DNA of 64,000 bases from Ctena decussata (lineage: Eukaryota; Mollusca; Bivalvia; Lucinida; Lucinidae): assembly GCA_963989385.1 (NCBI GenBank), contig OZ022500.1, forward strand, positions 19,172,460 through 19,236,459. The letters are read 5' to 3'. The notes under the pieces are model-generated. The model was not told where the DNA came from and did no database searches. It worked only from the letters and a program-made list of their open reading frames with translations. Each line of letters starts with the position of its first letter. Position 1 is the first letter of the stretch. Shown here in pieces: positions 43,673-57,169 of the stretch. The translations under genes were made by a program, and so were the position numbers.

Positions 43673-45429
43673 TCCTTGTATAGAAATACAATGCAAATTA
43701 GGTATCTATGTGAACAAATTAATTGCAGCCTGGCACAGTCATATGTACCCTTTATGCCATGGTCTGTAACGTGCGCACCATTTTGTCTGATTTTGATATG
43801 AATTATTTGCAAGCTCTGTCCTTTTTACTCTGTATTAGTTTTCGACCTTTTGTACATTAACAGGATCGCCTCGCGGCTCTATGTCGGAGAAAAGATGATC
43901 ACTTGGCGTTTCGCCTCTCTTCTTTTGCGTTGTGTGCTGTCCTTATCTACTTTTTTTGTTCCTTTCCTATTTGGTGTTTAGGGCAAGATGCGTCAAATGA
44001 TTGTGTCGCTTCCTGATCATTGCCCTTTCATTAACATAGACATGTTAAGCCAGTGTATCTATATGTTTATGCAAATTGCGGAAATGTTTGGAGAGGCATA
44101 TATTATCAGATTAAAGTCAGAGGCAAAAGAGGTGAATATATCTTTTACATATCCATGCTTTTCTTGTTTCTCGCTGCACAAGTCAGAAATTTCGCGCGAT
44201 ACAGTTTTACCCCAGGTAAACTACTGAAGAAAAACATTTGACTGGTGACACTGTACTGGCGTGCGACCAGTGGCCCCTTTTTTACCTTTTAATGTATTTA
44301 GTTAGTCTATATTGTGATTAAATAAATTTAGGATAACTATCGCAATAATACCCATTTATTTTTTATTTTATTATATCTTCTTTTATTTTATTTTTTTTAT
44401 TTATGTATTTTTTTTTATGTAGACCTGTGACAGGTCCTTGGAATAGGTACCCCACAAGTAGCTGAACACTCACCAGTGGCGGCATCATGATTGCTATGCC
44501 CTAAATGCTGCATTTTCAAAACTTTTGTTGAACTTTACTTTTCGGTCTGACTTTGCTCTGCAAATACAATAAATAATCATTTGCTGTTTTATGACTTTGG
44601 TCTTTGTCATATTTTACAGTGTGTGCGCATTCGATCTACAAACTCGAATGGCCCTACCGTGTGAGGGTCAAGCGTCATAATCGCCCGGAAAAGAAAGTTG
44701 GAATAAGGTATCTAGGGGAAGATGTTTATTGTTTGCCTTCTTGGAAGCGATTTATCCCTATCCTATTGTGGGCGTTCCTCTTTGGTTGCTTTTTAAATGG
44801 CTATAATCTGTTATGGACTAAATGACGCCAGTGGTACATGTACGGCCGCCACTGGTTTCCAGCCAATATACTCAAGAGAACATGCCAACGTTCATCATTT
44901 GGAGCGAAATGATGTCGTTGTTAATCAGTACCTTGCATTGCGCACCTAAAATATTTGATAAATAAAATGGCATACGGGAAACAATAGACGGATAAAGCTT
45001 ATCGTGAGTTAATAGATCAAACAAAAGATAATCAAAAGACCCAGATTGTAAGCTTTCCACGCCAGCTGACCCTAAATCACTCACTTGAGTAAAACATAGC
45101 CATCAGAGGAGATGGCAAATCCCCCGACCGAAGGCCCCCTGCGCCTTGGTAAACGGGATGCACTTCAAAACGCATATAAATAGTATACTGTCATTCTTTT
45201 ATGCTCCTTATTGACATTATCTGTTTAACAGATGCATGATTATCTAACACTCAGACCAAAACAGTATGCCAGATTGCTAAAAAGAGGTAAACTCTCAAAC
45301 AGCAACCATGTAGACAATGTATTGCATATGATACATTCTACATTTCAAAATGTGTGAATAACGTCTAAAGTACAAGCCCTACAAATTTAATTTTGGTCTC
45401 TCTAGTAAGTGAATTAGAACAAAAAATCC
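43673..45429. other. Intergenic stretch, T-rich tract
   Basis: No supported gene. 44360-44420 is T-rich low complexity. A plus-strand frame at 44604-44825 follows a TTTTACAG acceptor-like sequence but has no known domain. Confidence 0.45.
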
Positions 45430-46250
45430 AAATCTAAAAACAAAAACATAGAGTTAGGAACACTGATAGGATGTCATGGGGCATGATCATCAAAATTCTA
45501 AAAGGTATAAGGGTATTAAAATTGTGGAGCAGGCCAGGGTTATACAGATATGGAGCAGAGACACAAAACTGCAGCTCATACTTCCAAAGGGAAATAACTC
45601 GGAAAAGTATGAAAGCAAGATTTTTCATTCTTGTATGAGACAAACTGTCATGAGCTGATCTCCATATCTGTGAAGTATCATAAAAATATTTCAAAGGGTA
45701 TTCAAGTTACGGAGCGGACATGAAATCACACCTAAAACCATCAAGGGAAAATAACTCAAAAAGTTAGAAAGCAAGAGTTGTCAGTCTTGTTCGCGACACA
45801 CTATCATGACCCGTTCTACATATCTGTGAAGTATCATGAAAATATTTTAAGACGTATTCAAGTTATAGAGCGTACACGAAATCACACCTAAATCCATCAA
45901 GGGAAAATAATTCAAAAAGTAAGAAAGCAAGAGTTGTCATTCTTGTTCGCGACTCATTGTCATGTCCTGCTCTACATACCTGTGAAGTATCATGAAAATA
46001 TTCCAAAGGGTATTCAAGCTACAGAGCGGACACGAATCTGCCAAAAATTTACCAAAGGGGAGATAACTCAAAAAATTCAAAAGCAATAATTACCATTCTT
46101 GCACGTGACATATTGCTATGATCTGTTTTACATAACTGTGAAGTATCATGAAAATATTCCAAAGGGTATTCAAGATATGGAGCGGTCAAGAAAATGTTTA
46201 CGGACGGACGCCAGGCTCATCGCTATATCCCCCGAACTTTTCCGTCGGGG
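45430..46250. repeat. Tandem array of about 156-bp units with GGACGGACG end
   Basis: Four to five units with TCTGTGAAGTATCATGAAAA, GGTATTCAAG, GGAGCGGACA and ATAACTCAAAAAGT; anchor positions 45650, 45804, 45960 and 46117 give spacing 154-157. It ends ACGGACGGACGCCAGG then GCTATATCCCCCG. Confidence 0.88.
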
Positions 46251-46734
46251 ATAAAAAGGTCAAAGGTCAAATTAGGATCATCATTTGAGCAAATCTGATA
46301 GTTTGAAATTGTCAAAATATGAGAGACATTGGTTAAAGGGCCAAAGAATGGCCTTGACCTCTAAATTTTACTCAAAAATGTCCATGTACTCATTTAGTTG
46401 ACCGTATTAATCAACTTTCGCACCAAGATCTTCTACAAGTTCCATGAACTCTTATGTTTAAACATTTTCCCCTTTAAAGGCACCTCAAAGCAAATAGCCT
46501 TGTCGCAAAATAATCAATCAAAGGTCATCATTTGAACAATGTTGGTAGTACTTGGGTCTCCTTCGGTCAAGTTCGCTTAAATGAAGACGATTTTTGTCGC
46601 CTAACACACTGCGCAGACCGTTGAGAATCAAACATTTTCATCCCTTCGCAGCAGTTTATATAATATACATACAACGCTCATGTCAACAGATTTACATCAC
46701 CACTAAATACACGTCCATAATAAGTTCGTGAAGT
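46251..46734. repeat. Worn AGGTCAAAGGTCA-type repeat
   Basis: Words TCAAAGGTCA, ATCATTTGA and CCTTGACCTC recur at 46258, 46285, 46353 and 46523; a degraded member of the GACCTTGACC repeat group. Confidence 0.55.
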
Positions 46735-46932
46735 TGGCTGCCAGTTGCCAGTTGCCATTTGCCTATTCAATCGGCAATTGGCAAATGGCAGCTAACTTCA
46801 CATTCTAGATGCCAATTCGCCAATTCTCGCGAATTGGCTGCCAGTTGCCAGTTGCCATTTGCCTATTCAATCGGCAATTGGCAAATGACAGCTAACTTCA
46901 CATTCTAGATGCCAATTCGCCAATTCTCGCGA
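46735..46932. repeat. Entry of satellite array 1: two hairpin-bearing units
   Basis: A 97-bp unit repeated twice almost exactly. Each contains an inverted repeat GCTGCCAGTTGCCATTTGCC / GGCAATTGGCAAATGGCAGC, so the array starts with satellite sequence on both strands. Confidence 0.85.
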
Positions 46933-48243
46933 ATTGGCAACAGGCAACTCGCAGCTAGATGCCAGTTCGACTCGATAAGGTTTTAGAGTAACCAGGTGGA
47001 AAGGCAACTGGCAAACGGCATTAAGATGCCGATTCACAAAATCTAGTCAACTGGCAACTGGCAGCCAGATACCAATTCGCTAATTCTTGTGAACTGGCAA
47101 CTGGTAGCAACGTGCCAATTCGATTTGAGAGGATTTAAGACGATTAAGGTTACATAGGAAACCGGCAAACGGCGACCAGATGACAATTCATTAATTCTGA
47201 ACTGGAAACTGGCACCTAGCAGACAGATGCCAATTCTATTCGAAAGGAATTAACACGATTAAAGGTAAATAGGAAACCGGGAAACGACATCCAGATGACA
47301 ATTCGAAACTTCTTGCGATATGGCAACTGGCAATTGGCAGCCAGATGCCAATTCGATATCCGAAGTTTTAAGACGATTAAAGGTACATAGGAAACCGGCA
47401 AACGACAGCCAGATGCCAAATCGCAAATTCTTATGTATTTGCAACTGGCAACTGGCAGCCAGATGCCAATTCGATTAGAGAGGTTTTAAGATGATTACAG
47501 CTACATAGGAAACCGGTAAACGCCGACCAGATGCCAATTCGAAAATTATTATGAATTGTAAACTGGCAACTGGCAGACAGATGCCAATTCGATTTGAAAG
47601 GGTTAATGCCGATTAAAGCTATATAGGAACCGGCAAATGACATCCAGATGGCAATTCGTAGATTCTTGTGAACTGGCAATTGGCAACTGGCAATTGGACT
47701 TGAGAGTGTTTTAGACGATTTAAACTAAATAGGAAACCGACAAACGACATCCAGATGCCAGTTCGCAAATTCTTGTGAACTGGCAACTGGCAGTCAGATG
47801 CCAGTTCGATTTGAGAGTGTTTAAATCGATTAAATCAATTCTCGATGAGAATGTTTAAGCGTTAAAACCTAACTAGGTAACCGGCAAATGATATCCATAT
47901 GTCTATTCGCAAATTCTTGTTAACCTGCAACTGGCAAATGGCAGTCAGATGCCGATTCGATTTGAGATGGTTTTACACGATTAAAGCTACTTAGGAAACC
48001 GGCAAACGGCAGCCAGATGCCAATTCGATAATTCTACTAAACTGGCAACTGGCAACTGACAGCGAGATGCCACTACGATTTGATGGTGTTTGAGACGATT
48101 AAAGCTTCATAGCAAACCGGTAAACGGCAGCCAGATTCCAATTCGAAATTCTTTATGAATTGTCAACTGGCAACTGGAAACCAGATGCCAATTCGATTTG
48201 AGAGAGTTTATGCCAATTAAAGCTATATAGGAAACCGGCAAAC

Positions 48244-51200
48244 GACTCACAAATTCTTGTGAATGTGCAACTGGCAACTGGCAGTCAGATACCAATTCGA
48301 TTTCTGAGGGTTTGAGATGATTAAATCTACAAAGGAAACCGAAAAACGGCAGCCATAAGCAAGTCCGCTAATTCTCCTGAAATGGCAACTGGTACTCAGA
48401 TGCCAATTAGAGTTGAGAGGGTTTAGATTTATTAAAACAGCATAGGAAAGCGATAAACTGCAGCCAGATGCTAATTCGCTAATCCTCCTGAACTGGCAAC
48501 CGGCAACAGGCAGTCAGATGCCAATTCGATTCATGAGTGTTAAAGACAATTTAAGGCATGTAATACACGGCAAACGGCAGCCAGATGCCAATTCGATTAG
48601 AGAGGTTTTCAGACGCTTACAGCTACATAGGCAACCGGTAAATGCCAGCCAGATGCCAATTTGCTATTTCTCCTAAACTGGCAACTGGCAACTGACAGAC
48701 AGATGCCAATTCGATTTGAGAGTGTTTTAGACGATTTAAACTTAATAGGAAACCGTCAAACGACATCCAGATGCCTATTCGCAAATTCTTGTGAACTGGC
48801 AACTGGCAGTCAGATGCCAATTCGATTTGAGAGTGTTTAAAATAAAATAAATTTAAATTTGAATGAAGGTACATACAAAACGTCTTAAGACAACTAAAAC
48901 AATGTCGGGTATCGGCAAACGGCAGCCAGATGCCCATTCGCTTATTCTTGTGAACTGGCAACTGGCAGCCAGATGCAAATTCGATTTCAAAGTGTTTATT
49001 CCGATTAAAGATAGATAGGTGTCCGGCAAAAGGCTACCGGATGCCATTTCGTCAATTCTTGTGAATCGGCATCTGGCAACTGGCAGCCAGATGCCAATTC
49101 GATTAGAGGGGTTTTATGACGATTAAAGCTAAACAGGAAACCTGTAAACTGCAGCGGATTCTTTTATGAATTGTAAACTGGCAACTGGCAGACAAATGCC
49201 AATTCAATTTAAGAGTGTTTTAGACGATTTAAACTAAATAGTAAACCGACAAACGACATCCAGATGCCAATTCGCAAACTCTTGTGAACTGACAACTGGC
49301 AGTCAGATGCCAATTCGGTTTGAGACGGTTTCAGACGATTAAAGCTACATAGGAAACCGGCAAACGGCAGCCAGATGCCAATTTGCTAATTCTACTGAAC
49401 TGGCAACTGACAACCGTAGGACAGATGCCAATTCGATTTGAACGTGTTTTAACATATTAAAGATACATAGGAAACCGGTAAACGGCAGCCAGATTCCAAT
49501 TCGAAATTATTTTATAAATTGTCAACTGGCAGCTAAATTCCAGTTCTAGCTGAGGTTGTTTATCCAGATAAAAGCTAAATAGGTAGCCGCCAAATGATAT
49601 CAAGATGCCTATTCGCAATTATTGTGAACTGGCAACTGGCAGCCAGATGCCATTCGAAAGTTTTTATAAATTGTTAACTGCCAACTGGCAGGTAAATGCC
49701 AATTCGATTTGACGGGGTTTCAGTCGATTAAAGCTACGTAGGAAACTGGTAAACGGCAGCCAGATGCCAATTCGATTTGAGAGTGTTTATGCCGATTTAA
49801 GCTATATAGGAACCGGCAAACGACATCCAGATGCCAATTCGCAAATACTTGTGAACTTGCAACTGGCAGTCAGATATCAATTCGATTTCAGAGGGTTTGA
49901 GATGATTATAGCTACATGGGAAACCGGCAAACGGCAGCCAGATGCCAGTTCGCTAATTCTCGTGAACTGGCAACTGGCACTCAGATGCCAATTCGAGTTG
50001 AGAGGGTTTCAGATGATTAAAGCTACATAGAAAACCGGTAAACGGCAGCCAGATGCCAATTCACTAATTCTCCTGAACTGGCAACTGGCAACTGGCAGTC
50101 AGATGCCAATTCGATTCATGAGTGTTTAAGACAATATAAGCCATGTAGGAAACCGGCAAACGGCAGCCAGATGCCAATTCGCTAATGCCTGCGAATTGGC
50201 AACTTGCAACTTGCACGGCAGCCAGATGCCAATTCGCTAATGCTTGCAAATTGGCAACTGGCAACTTCCAGCCAGATGCTAATTCGATTTGAGAGAGTTA
50301 AAGACGTTTAAAGCAATATAGGAAACCGGCAAACGGCAGCCAGATGCCAATTCGATTTTTTTATGAATTGGCAACTGGCAGCGAGATGCTAAATTGATTT
50401 GAGAGTGTTAAAGACGATTAAAGCTACATAGAAAACCGATAAATGGCAGCCAGATGACAATTCGATTTTTGTATGAATTGTCAACTGTCAACTAGCAGCC
50501 AGATGCCAATTCGATCTGATAGGGTATCGGATAATTAAAGCTACATAGGAAACCGGCAAATGGCAGTCAGATGCCAATTCGATTTGAGAGTGTTTAAACC
50601 ATAAAGGATATCGACAAACGGCAGCCAGATGCCAATTCGCTAATTTTTGTGAATTGGCAACTGGCAACTGTCAGTCAGATGCCAATTCAATTTTAGAGGG
50701 TTTATGCCGATTAAAGCTAAATAGAAAACCGGCAAACGATATCCAGATGCGAATTCACAAATTCTTGCGAACTGGCAACTGGCAACTGACAGTCAGATGC
50801 CATTTCGATTTGAGACGCTTTTAGACGATTAAAGCTACATAGGAAACTGGCAAACGGCAGCCAGATGACAATTCTCCAATTCTACTGAACTGGCAACTGG
50901 CAGCCAGATGCCGATTCGATTTGAGAGTGTTTAAATGGATTAAAGGTATAAGACAGTCGAACCCCGCGGTTAACATTCTCAAAAGGCGCAAAAAGTAGCC
51001 CCAATTGTTTTGTTCCCCAATACCGTGCGCGACGTCTAAAGACAACTAAAACAATGTCGGGTATCGGCAAACGGCAGCCAAATGCCCATTCGCTCACCTT
51101 GTTAACTGGCAACTGGCAGCCAGATGCAAATTCGATTTCAAAGGGTTTATTCCGATTAAAGATAAATAGGTGTCCGGCAAAAGGCTACCGGGTGCCATTT

Positions 51201-51490
51201 CGTCAATTCTTGTGAATTGGCATCTGGCAACTGGCAGCCAGATGCCAATTCGATTAGAGAGGTTTTAAGACGATTAAAGCTAAACTGGAAACCGGTAAAT
51301 TGCAGCGGATTCTTTTATGAATTGTAAACTGGCAACAGGCAGACAAATGCCAATTCAATTTCAGAGTGTTTTAGACGATTTAAACTAAATATGAAACCGA
51401 CAAACGACATCCAGATGCCAATTCGCAAACTCTAGTGAACTGGCAACTGGCAGTCAGATGCCAATTCGGTTTGAGACGGTTTCAGACGAT
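48244..51490. repeat. Higher-order repeat block, first copy
   Basis: Corresponds unit by unit to 53396-56767, offset 5151 at the left rising to about 5275 at the right through small indels. Shared markers include GACTCACAAATTCTTGTGAA at 48244/53396 and GGGTATCGGCAAACGGCAGC at 48906/54057. Confidence 0.88.
50946..51060. repeat. Non-satellite insert in the array, copy 1 of 3
   Basis: About 115 bp of foreign sequence (ACAGTCGAACCCCGCGGTTA, CAATTGTTTTGTTCCCCAAT) replaces part of a satellite unit; further full copies at 52367-52481 and 56219-56335. A shorter variant (ACAACTAAAACAATGTCGGG only) occurs at 48846-48906 and 53997-54057. CAGTCGAACC ends resemble those of pogo-like elements, a weak resemblance. 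Confidence 0.8.
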
Positions 51491-53395
51491 TAAAGCTACA
51501 TAGGAAACCGGCAAACGGCAGCCAGATGCCAATTCGCTAATTCTACTGAACTGGCAACTGACAACTGGCAGACAGATGCCAATTCGATTTGAACGTGTTT
51601 TAACAGATTAAAGATACATAGGAAACCGGTAAACGGCAGCCAGATTCCAATTCGAAATTATTTTATAAATTGTCAACTGGCAGCTAAATGCCAATTCTAC
51701 CTGAGAGTGTTTATCCCGATAAAAGCTAAATAGGTAGCCGGCAAATGATATCAAGATGCCTATTCGCAATTATTGTGAACTGGCAACTGGCAGCCAGATG
51801 CCAATTCAAAGTTTTTATAAATTGTTAACTGGCAACTGGCAGGTAAAGGCCAATTCGATTTGACGGGGTTTCAGTCGATTAAAGCTACGTAGGAAACTGG
51901 TAAACGACAGCCAGATGCCAATTCGATTTGAGAGTGTTTATGCCGATTTAAGCTATATAGGAAACCGGCAAACGGTATCCAGATGCAAATTCGCGAATAC
52001 TTGTGAACTTGCAACTGGCAACTGGCAGTCAGAAACCAATTCGATTTCAGAGGGTTTGAGATGATTAAAGCTACATGGGAAACCGGCAAACGACAGCCAG
52101 ATGCCAAATCGATTTTAGAGGGTTTATGCCGATTAAAGCTAAATAGGAAACCGGAAAACGATATCCAGATGCGAATTCGCAAATTCTTGCGAACTGGCAA
52201 CTGGCAACTGACAGTCAGATGCCAATTCGATTTGAGACGCTTTTAGACGATTAAAGCTACATAGGAAACTGGCAAACGGCAGCCAGATGACAATTCTCCA
52301 ATTCTACTGAACTGGCAACTGGCAGGCAGATGCCGATTCGATTTGAGAGTGTTTAAATGGATTAAAGGTATAAGACAGTCGAACCCCCCGGTTAACATTC
52401 TCAGAAGGTGCGAAAAGTAGCCCCAATTGTTTTGTTCCCCAATACCGTGCGCGACGTCTAAAGACAACTAAAACAATGTCGGGTATCGGCAAACGGTAGC
52501 CAGATGCCCATTCGCTTATTTTTGTGAACTGGCAACTGGCAGCCAGATGCAAATTCGATTTCAAAGGGTTTATTCCGATTAAAGATAAATAGGTGTCCGG
52601 CAAAAGGCTATCGGGTGCCATTTCGTCAATTCTTGTGAATTGGCATCTGGCAACTGGCAGCCAGAGCCAATTCGATTAGAGAGGTTTTAGACAATTAAAG
52701 CTAAACAGGAAACCGGTAAACTGCAGCGGATTCTTTTATGAATTGTAAACTTGCAACTGGCAGACACATGCCAATTCAATTTCAGAGTGTTTTAGACGAT
52801 TACAACTAAATAGGAAACCGACGAACGACATCCAGATGCCAATTCGCAAACTCTTGTGAACTGGCAACTGGCAGTCAGATGCCAATTCGGTTTGAGACGG
52901 TTTCAGACGATTAAAGCTACGTAGGAAACCGGCAAACGGCATCCAGATGCCAATTCGCTAATTCTACTGAACTGGCAACTGACAACTGGCAGACAGATGC
53001 CAATCCGATTTGAACGTGTTTTAACAGATTAAAGATACATAGGAAACCGGTAAACGGCAGCCAGATTCCAATTCGAAATTATTTAATAAATTGTCAACTG
53101 GCAGCTAAATGCCAATTCTAGCTGAGAGTGTTTATCCCGGTAAAAGCTAAATAGGTAGCCGGCAAATGGTATCAAGATGCCTATTCGCAATTATTTTGAA
53201 CTGGCAACTGGCAGCCAGATGCCAATTCAAAGTTTTTATAAATTGTTAACTGGCAACTGGCAGGTAAATGCCAATTCGATTTGACGGGGTTTCAGTCGAT
53301 TAAAGCTACGTAGGAAACTGGTAAACGGCAGCCAGATGCCAATTCGATTTGAGAGTGTTTATGCCGATTTAAGCTATATAGGAAACCGGCAAACG

Positions 53396-56300
53396 ACTCA
53401 CAAATTCTTGTGAATGTGCAACTGGCAACTGGCAGTCAGATACCAATTCGATTTCTGAGGGTTTGAGATGATTAAATCTACAAAGGAGACCGACAAACGG
53501 CAGCCATTTGCCAGTCCGCTAATTCTCCTGAAATGGCAACTGGCACTCAGATGCCAATTAGAGTTGAGAGGGTTTAGATTTATTAAAACAGCATAGGAAA
53601 GCGATAAACTGCAGCTAGATGCTAATTCGCTAATTCTCCTGAACTGGCAACCGGCAACAGGCAGTCAGATGCCAATTCGATTCATGAGTGTTAAAGAAAA
53701 TTTAAGGCATGTAATACACGGCAAACGGCAGCCAGATGCCAATTCGATTAGAGAGGTTTTCAGACGATTACAGCTACATAGGCAACCGGTAAATGCCAGC
53801 CAGATGCCAATTTGCTAATTCTCCTGAACTGGCAACTGGCAACTGACAGACAGATGCCAATTCGATTTGAGAGTGTTTTAGACGATTTAAACTTAATAGG
53901 AAACCGTCAAACGACATCCAGATGCCTATTCGCAAATTCTTGTGAACTGGCAACTGGCAGTCAGATGCCAATTCGATTTGAGAGTGTTTAAAATAAAATA
54001 AATTTAAATTTGAATAAAGGTACATACAAAACGCCTTACGACAACTAAAACAATGTCGGGTATCGGCAAACGGCAGCCAGATGCCCATTCGCTTATTCTT
54101 GTGCACTGGCAACTGGCAGCCAGATGCAAATTCGATTTCAAAAGGGATATTCCAATTAAAGATAGATAGGTGTCAGGCAAAAGGCTACCGGGTGCCATTT
54201 CGTCAATTCTTGTGAATTGGCATCTGGCAACTGGCAGCCAGATGCCAATTCGATTAGAGGGGTTTTATGACGATTAAAGCTAAACAGGAAACCGGTAAAC
54301 TGCAGCGGATTCTTTTATGAATTGTAAACTGGCAACTGGCAGACAAATGCCAATTCAATTTGAGAGTGTTTTAGACGATTTAAACTTAATAGTAAACCGA
54401 CAAACGACATCCAGATGCCAATTCGCAAACTCTTGTGAACTGACAACTGGCAGTCAGATGCCAATTCGGTTTGAGACGGTTTCAGACGATCAAAAGCTAC
54501 ATAGGAAACCGGCAAACGGCAGCCAGATGCCAATTCGCTAATTCTACTGAACTGGCAACTGACAACCGGCAGACAGATGCCAATTCGATTTGAACGTGTT
54601 TTAACATATTAAAGATACATAGGAAACCGGTAAACGGCAGCCAGATTCCAATTCGAAATTATTTTATAAATTGTCAACTGGCAGCTAAATGCCAATTCTA
54701 GCTGAGAGTGTTTATCCAGATAAAAGTTAAATAGGTAGTCGGCAAAAGATATCAAGATGCCTATTCGCAATTATTGTGAACTGGCAACTGGCAGCCAGAT
54801 TCCAATTCGAAAGTTTTTATAAATTGTTAACTGCCAACTGGCAGGTAAATGCCAATTCGATTTGACGGGGTTTCAGTCGATTAAAGCTACGTAGGAAACT
54901 GGTAAACGGCAGCCAGATGCCAATTCGATTTGAGAGTGTTTATGCCGATTTAAGCTATATAGGAACCGGCAAACGACATCCAGATGCCAATTCGCAAATA
55001 CTAGTGAACTTGCAACTGGCAACTGGCAGTCAGATACCAATTCGATTTCAGAGGGTTTGAGATGATTAAAGCTACATGGCAAACCGGCAAACGGCATACA
55101 GATGCCAGTTCGCTAATTCTCGTGAACTGGCAACTGGCACTCAGATGCCAATTCCAGTTGAGAGGGTTTCAGATGATTAAAGCTACATAGAAAACCGGTA
55201 AACGGCAGCCAGATGCTAATTCACTAATTCTCCTGAACTGGCAACTGGCAACTGGCAACTGGCAGTCAGATGCCAATTCGATTCATGAGTGTTTAAGACA
55301 ATATAAGCTATGTAGGAAACCGGCAAACGGCAGCCAGATGCCAATTCGTTAATGCTTGCGAATTGGCAACTTGCAACTTGCAGTCAGATTCCAAATCGAT
55401 TCATGAGTGTGTAAGACATTTAAGGCATGTAGAAAACCGGCAAACGGCAGCCAGATGCCAATTCGCTAATGCTTGCAAATTGGCAACTGGCAACTTCCAG
55501 CCAGATGCTAATTCGATTTGAGAGGGTTAAAGACGTTTAAAGCAATATAGGAAACCGGCAAACGGCAGCCAGATGCCAATTCGATTTTTTTTTATGAATT
55601 GGCAACTGGCAGCCAGATGCTAAATTGATTTGAGAGTGTTAAAGACGATTAAAGCTACATAGAAAACCGATAAATGGCAGCCAGATGCCAATTCGATTTT
55701 TGTATGAATTGTCAACTGGCAACTAGCAGCCAGATGCCAATTCGATCTGATAGGGTATCGGATAATTAAAGCTACATAGTTAACCGGCAAATGGCAGTCA
55801 GATGCCAGTTCGCTAATTCTGCAGAACTGGCAACTGGCAGTCAGATGCCAATTCGATTTGAGAGTGTTTAAACCGTAAAGGATATCGGCAAACGGCAGCC
55901 AGATTCCAATTCGCTAATTTTTGTGAATTGGCAACTGGCAACTGTCAGCCAGATGCCAATTCGATATTAGAGGGTTTATGCCGATTAAAGCTAAATAGGA
56001 AACCAGAAAACGATATCCAGATGCGAATTCGCAAATTCTTGCGAACTGGCAACTGGCAACTGACAGTCAGATACCAATTCGATTTGAGACGCTTTTAGAC
56101 GATAAAAGCTACATAGGAAACTGGCAAACGGCAGCCAGATGACAATTCTCTAATTCTACTGAACTGGCAACTGGCAGCCAGATGCCGATTCGATTTGAGA
56201 GTGTTTAAATGGATTAAAGGTATAAGACAGTCGAACCCTGCGGTTAACATTCTCAAAAGGCTCAAAAAGTAGCCCCAATTGTTTTGTTCCCCAATACCGT

Positions 56301-56767
56301 GCGCGACGTCTAAAGACAACTAAAACAATGTCAGGTATCGGCAAACGGCAGCCAGATGCCCATTCGCTTATTCTTGTGAACTGGCAACTGGCAGCCAGAT
56401 GCAAATTCGATTTCAAAGGTTTTTTTTCCGATTAAAGATAAATAGGTGTCCGGCAAAAGGCTACCGGGTGCCATTTCGTCAATTCTTGTGAATTGGCATC
56501 TGGCAACTGGCAGCCAGATGCCAATTCGATTAGAGAGGTTTTAAGACGATTAAAGCTAAACAGGAAACCGGTAAACTGCAGCGGATTCTTTTATGAATTG
56601 TAAACTGGCAACTGGCAGACAAATGCCAATTCAATTTGAGAGTGTTTTAGACGATTTAAACTACATAGGAAACCGACAAACGACATCCAGATGCCTATTC
56701 GCAAACTCTTGTGAACTGGCAACTGGCAGTCAGATGCCAATTCTGTTTGAGACGGTTTCAGACGATA
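53396..56767. repeat. Higher-order repeat block, second copy
   Basis: Second copy of 48244-51490. Between the two, 51058-52060 and 52479-53390 are further copies of 48906-49900, and 52110-52479 is a copy of 50690-51058. Confidence 0.88.
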
Positions 56768-57169
56768 AAAGAGTTTATCATATGACGTCTCTGTTATTCA
56801 GTGGATAACGTCGTGTCATAAAAATCGTATGACCACACGTGTAGTAAAACTTTGGCGCGTAGACTTTACGTCATTGACGATGCCCATGTCGACGATGCGT
56901 TTTCTTCTTGAAAGAACCCAATTTTAGCCGTAGGCTCGTTTCATAAATTTCAAATGAAATGGCCATGTATAAAAATTGTAACATTTGGTTTCTATAACAC
57001 TTGTTCAAATAATATTGTTATTGACTCGAAAACTTTAATGATTACTCTTTCATAAGTTCATCCCCACAACACCATCTAGCAAAACTAGAGCAAGTGAGCA
57101 GGGGCTCACGTATACCCCTGGCCAGTGCCACCGCCTGATGAAAATAAACTTTAAACACAAAAATTTAAC
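56768..57169. other. Spacer between satellite arrays, left part
   Basis: Unique-looking sequence directly after the array break; no gene is recognised. Confidence 0.5.

Larger units (their letters stand above)
46933..56767 (+). repeat. Satellite array 1, about 111-bp dimeric unit
   Basis: About 85-90 head-to-tail units. Each unit has a 68-bp half (ATTCGATTTGAGAGTGTTTA, GACGATTAAAGCTACATAGG, AAACCGGCAAACGGCAGCC) and a 43-bp half (CTAATTCTTGTGAACTGGCA, ACTGGCAGCCAGATG). Both halves end in GGCAGCCAGATGCCAATTCG, so the unit is a dimer of related parts. The unit length is a multiple of three, so one minus-strand frame stays open across units and gives many 60-112-codon frames that repeat every 37 residues; I do not treat these as genes. 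Left units are more diverged than central ones. The array stops abruptly at 56767. Confidence 0.95.

Noticed and set aside
44604..44825. 73-codon plus-strand frame after an acceptor-like TTTTACAG
   Set aside because: No partner exon or domain found; kept as unsupported.
46933..56767. Dense nuclear-factor-I sites in the satellite
   Set aside because: TGGCA/TGCCA half-sites are frequent, but the required 5-base spacing of the full TTGGC/GCCAA palindrome is not what the unit shows.
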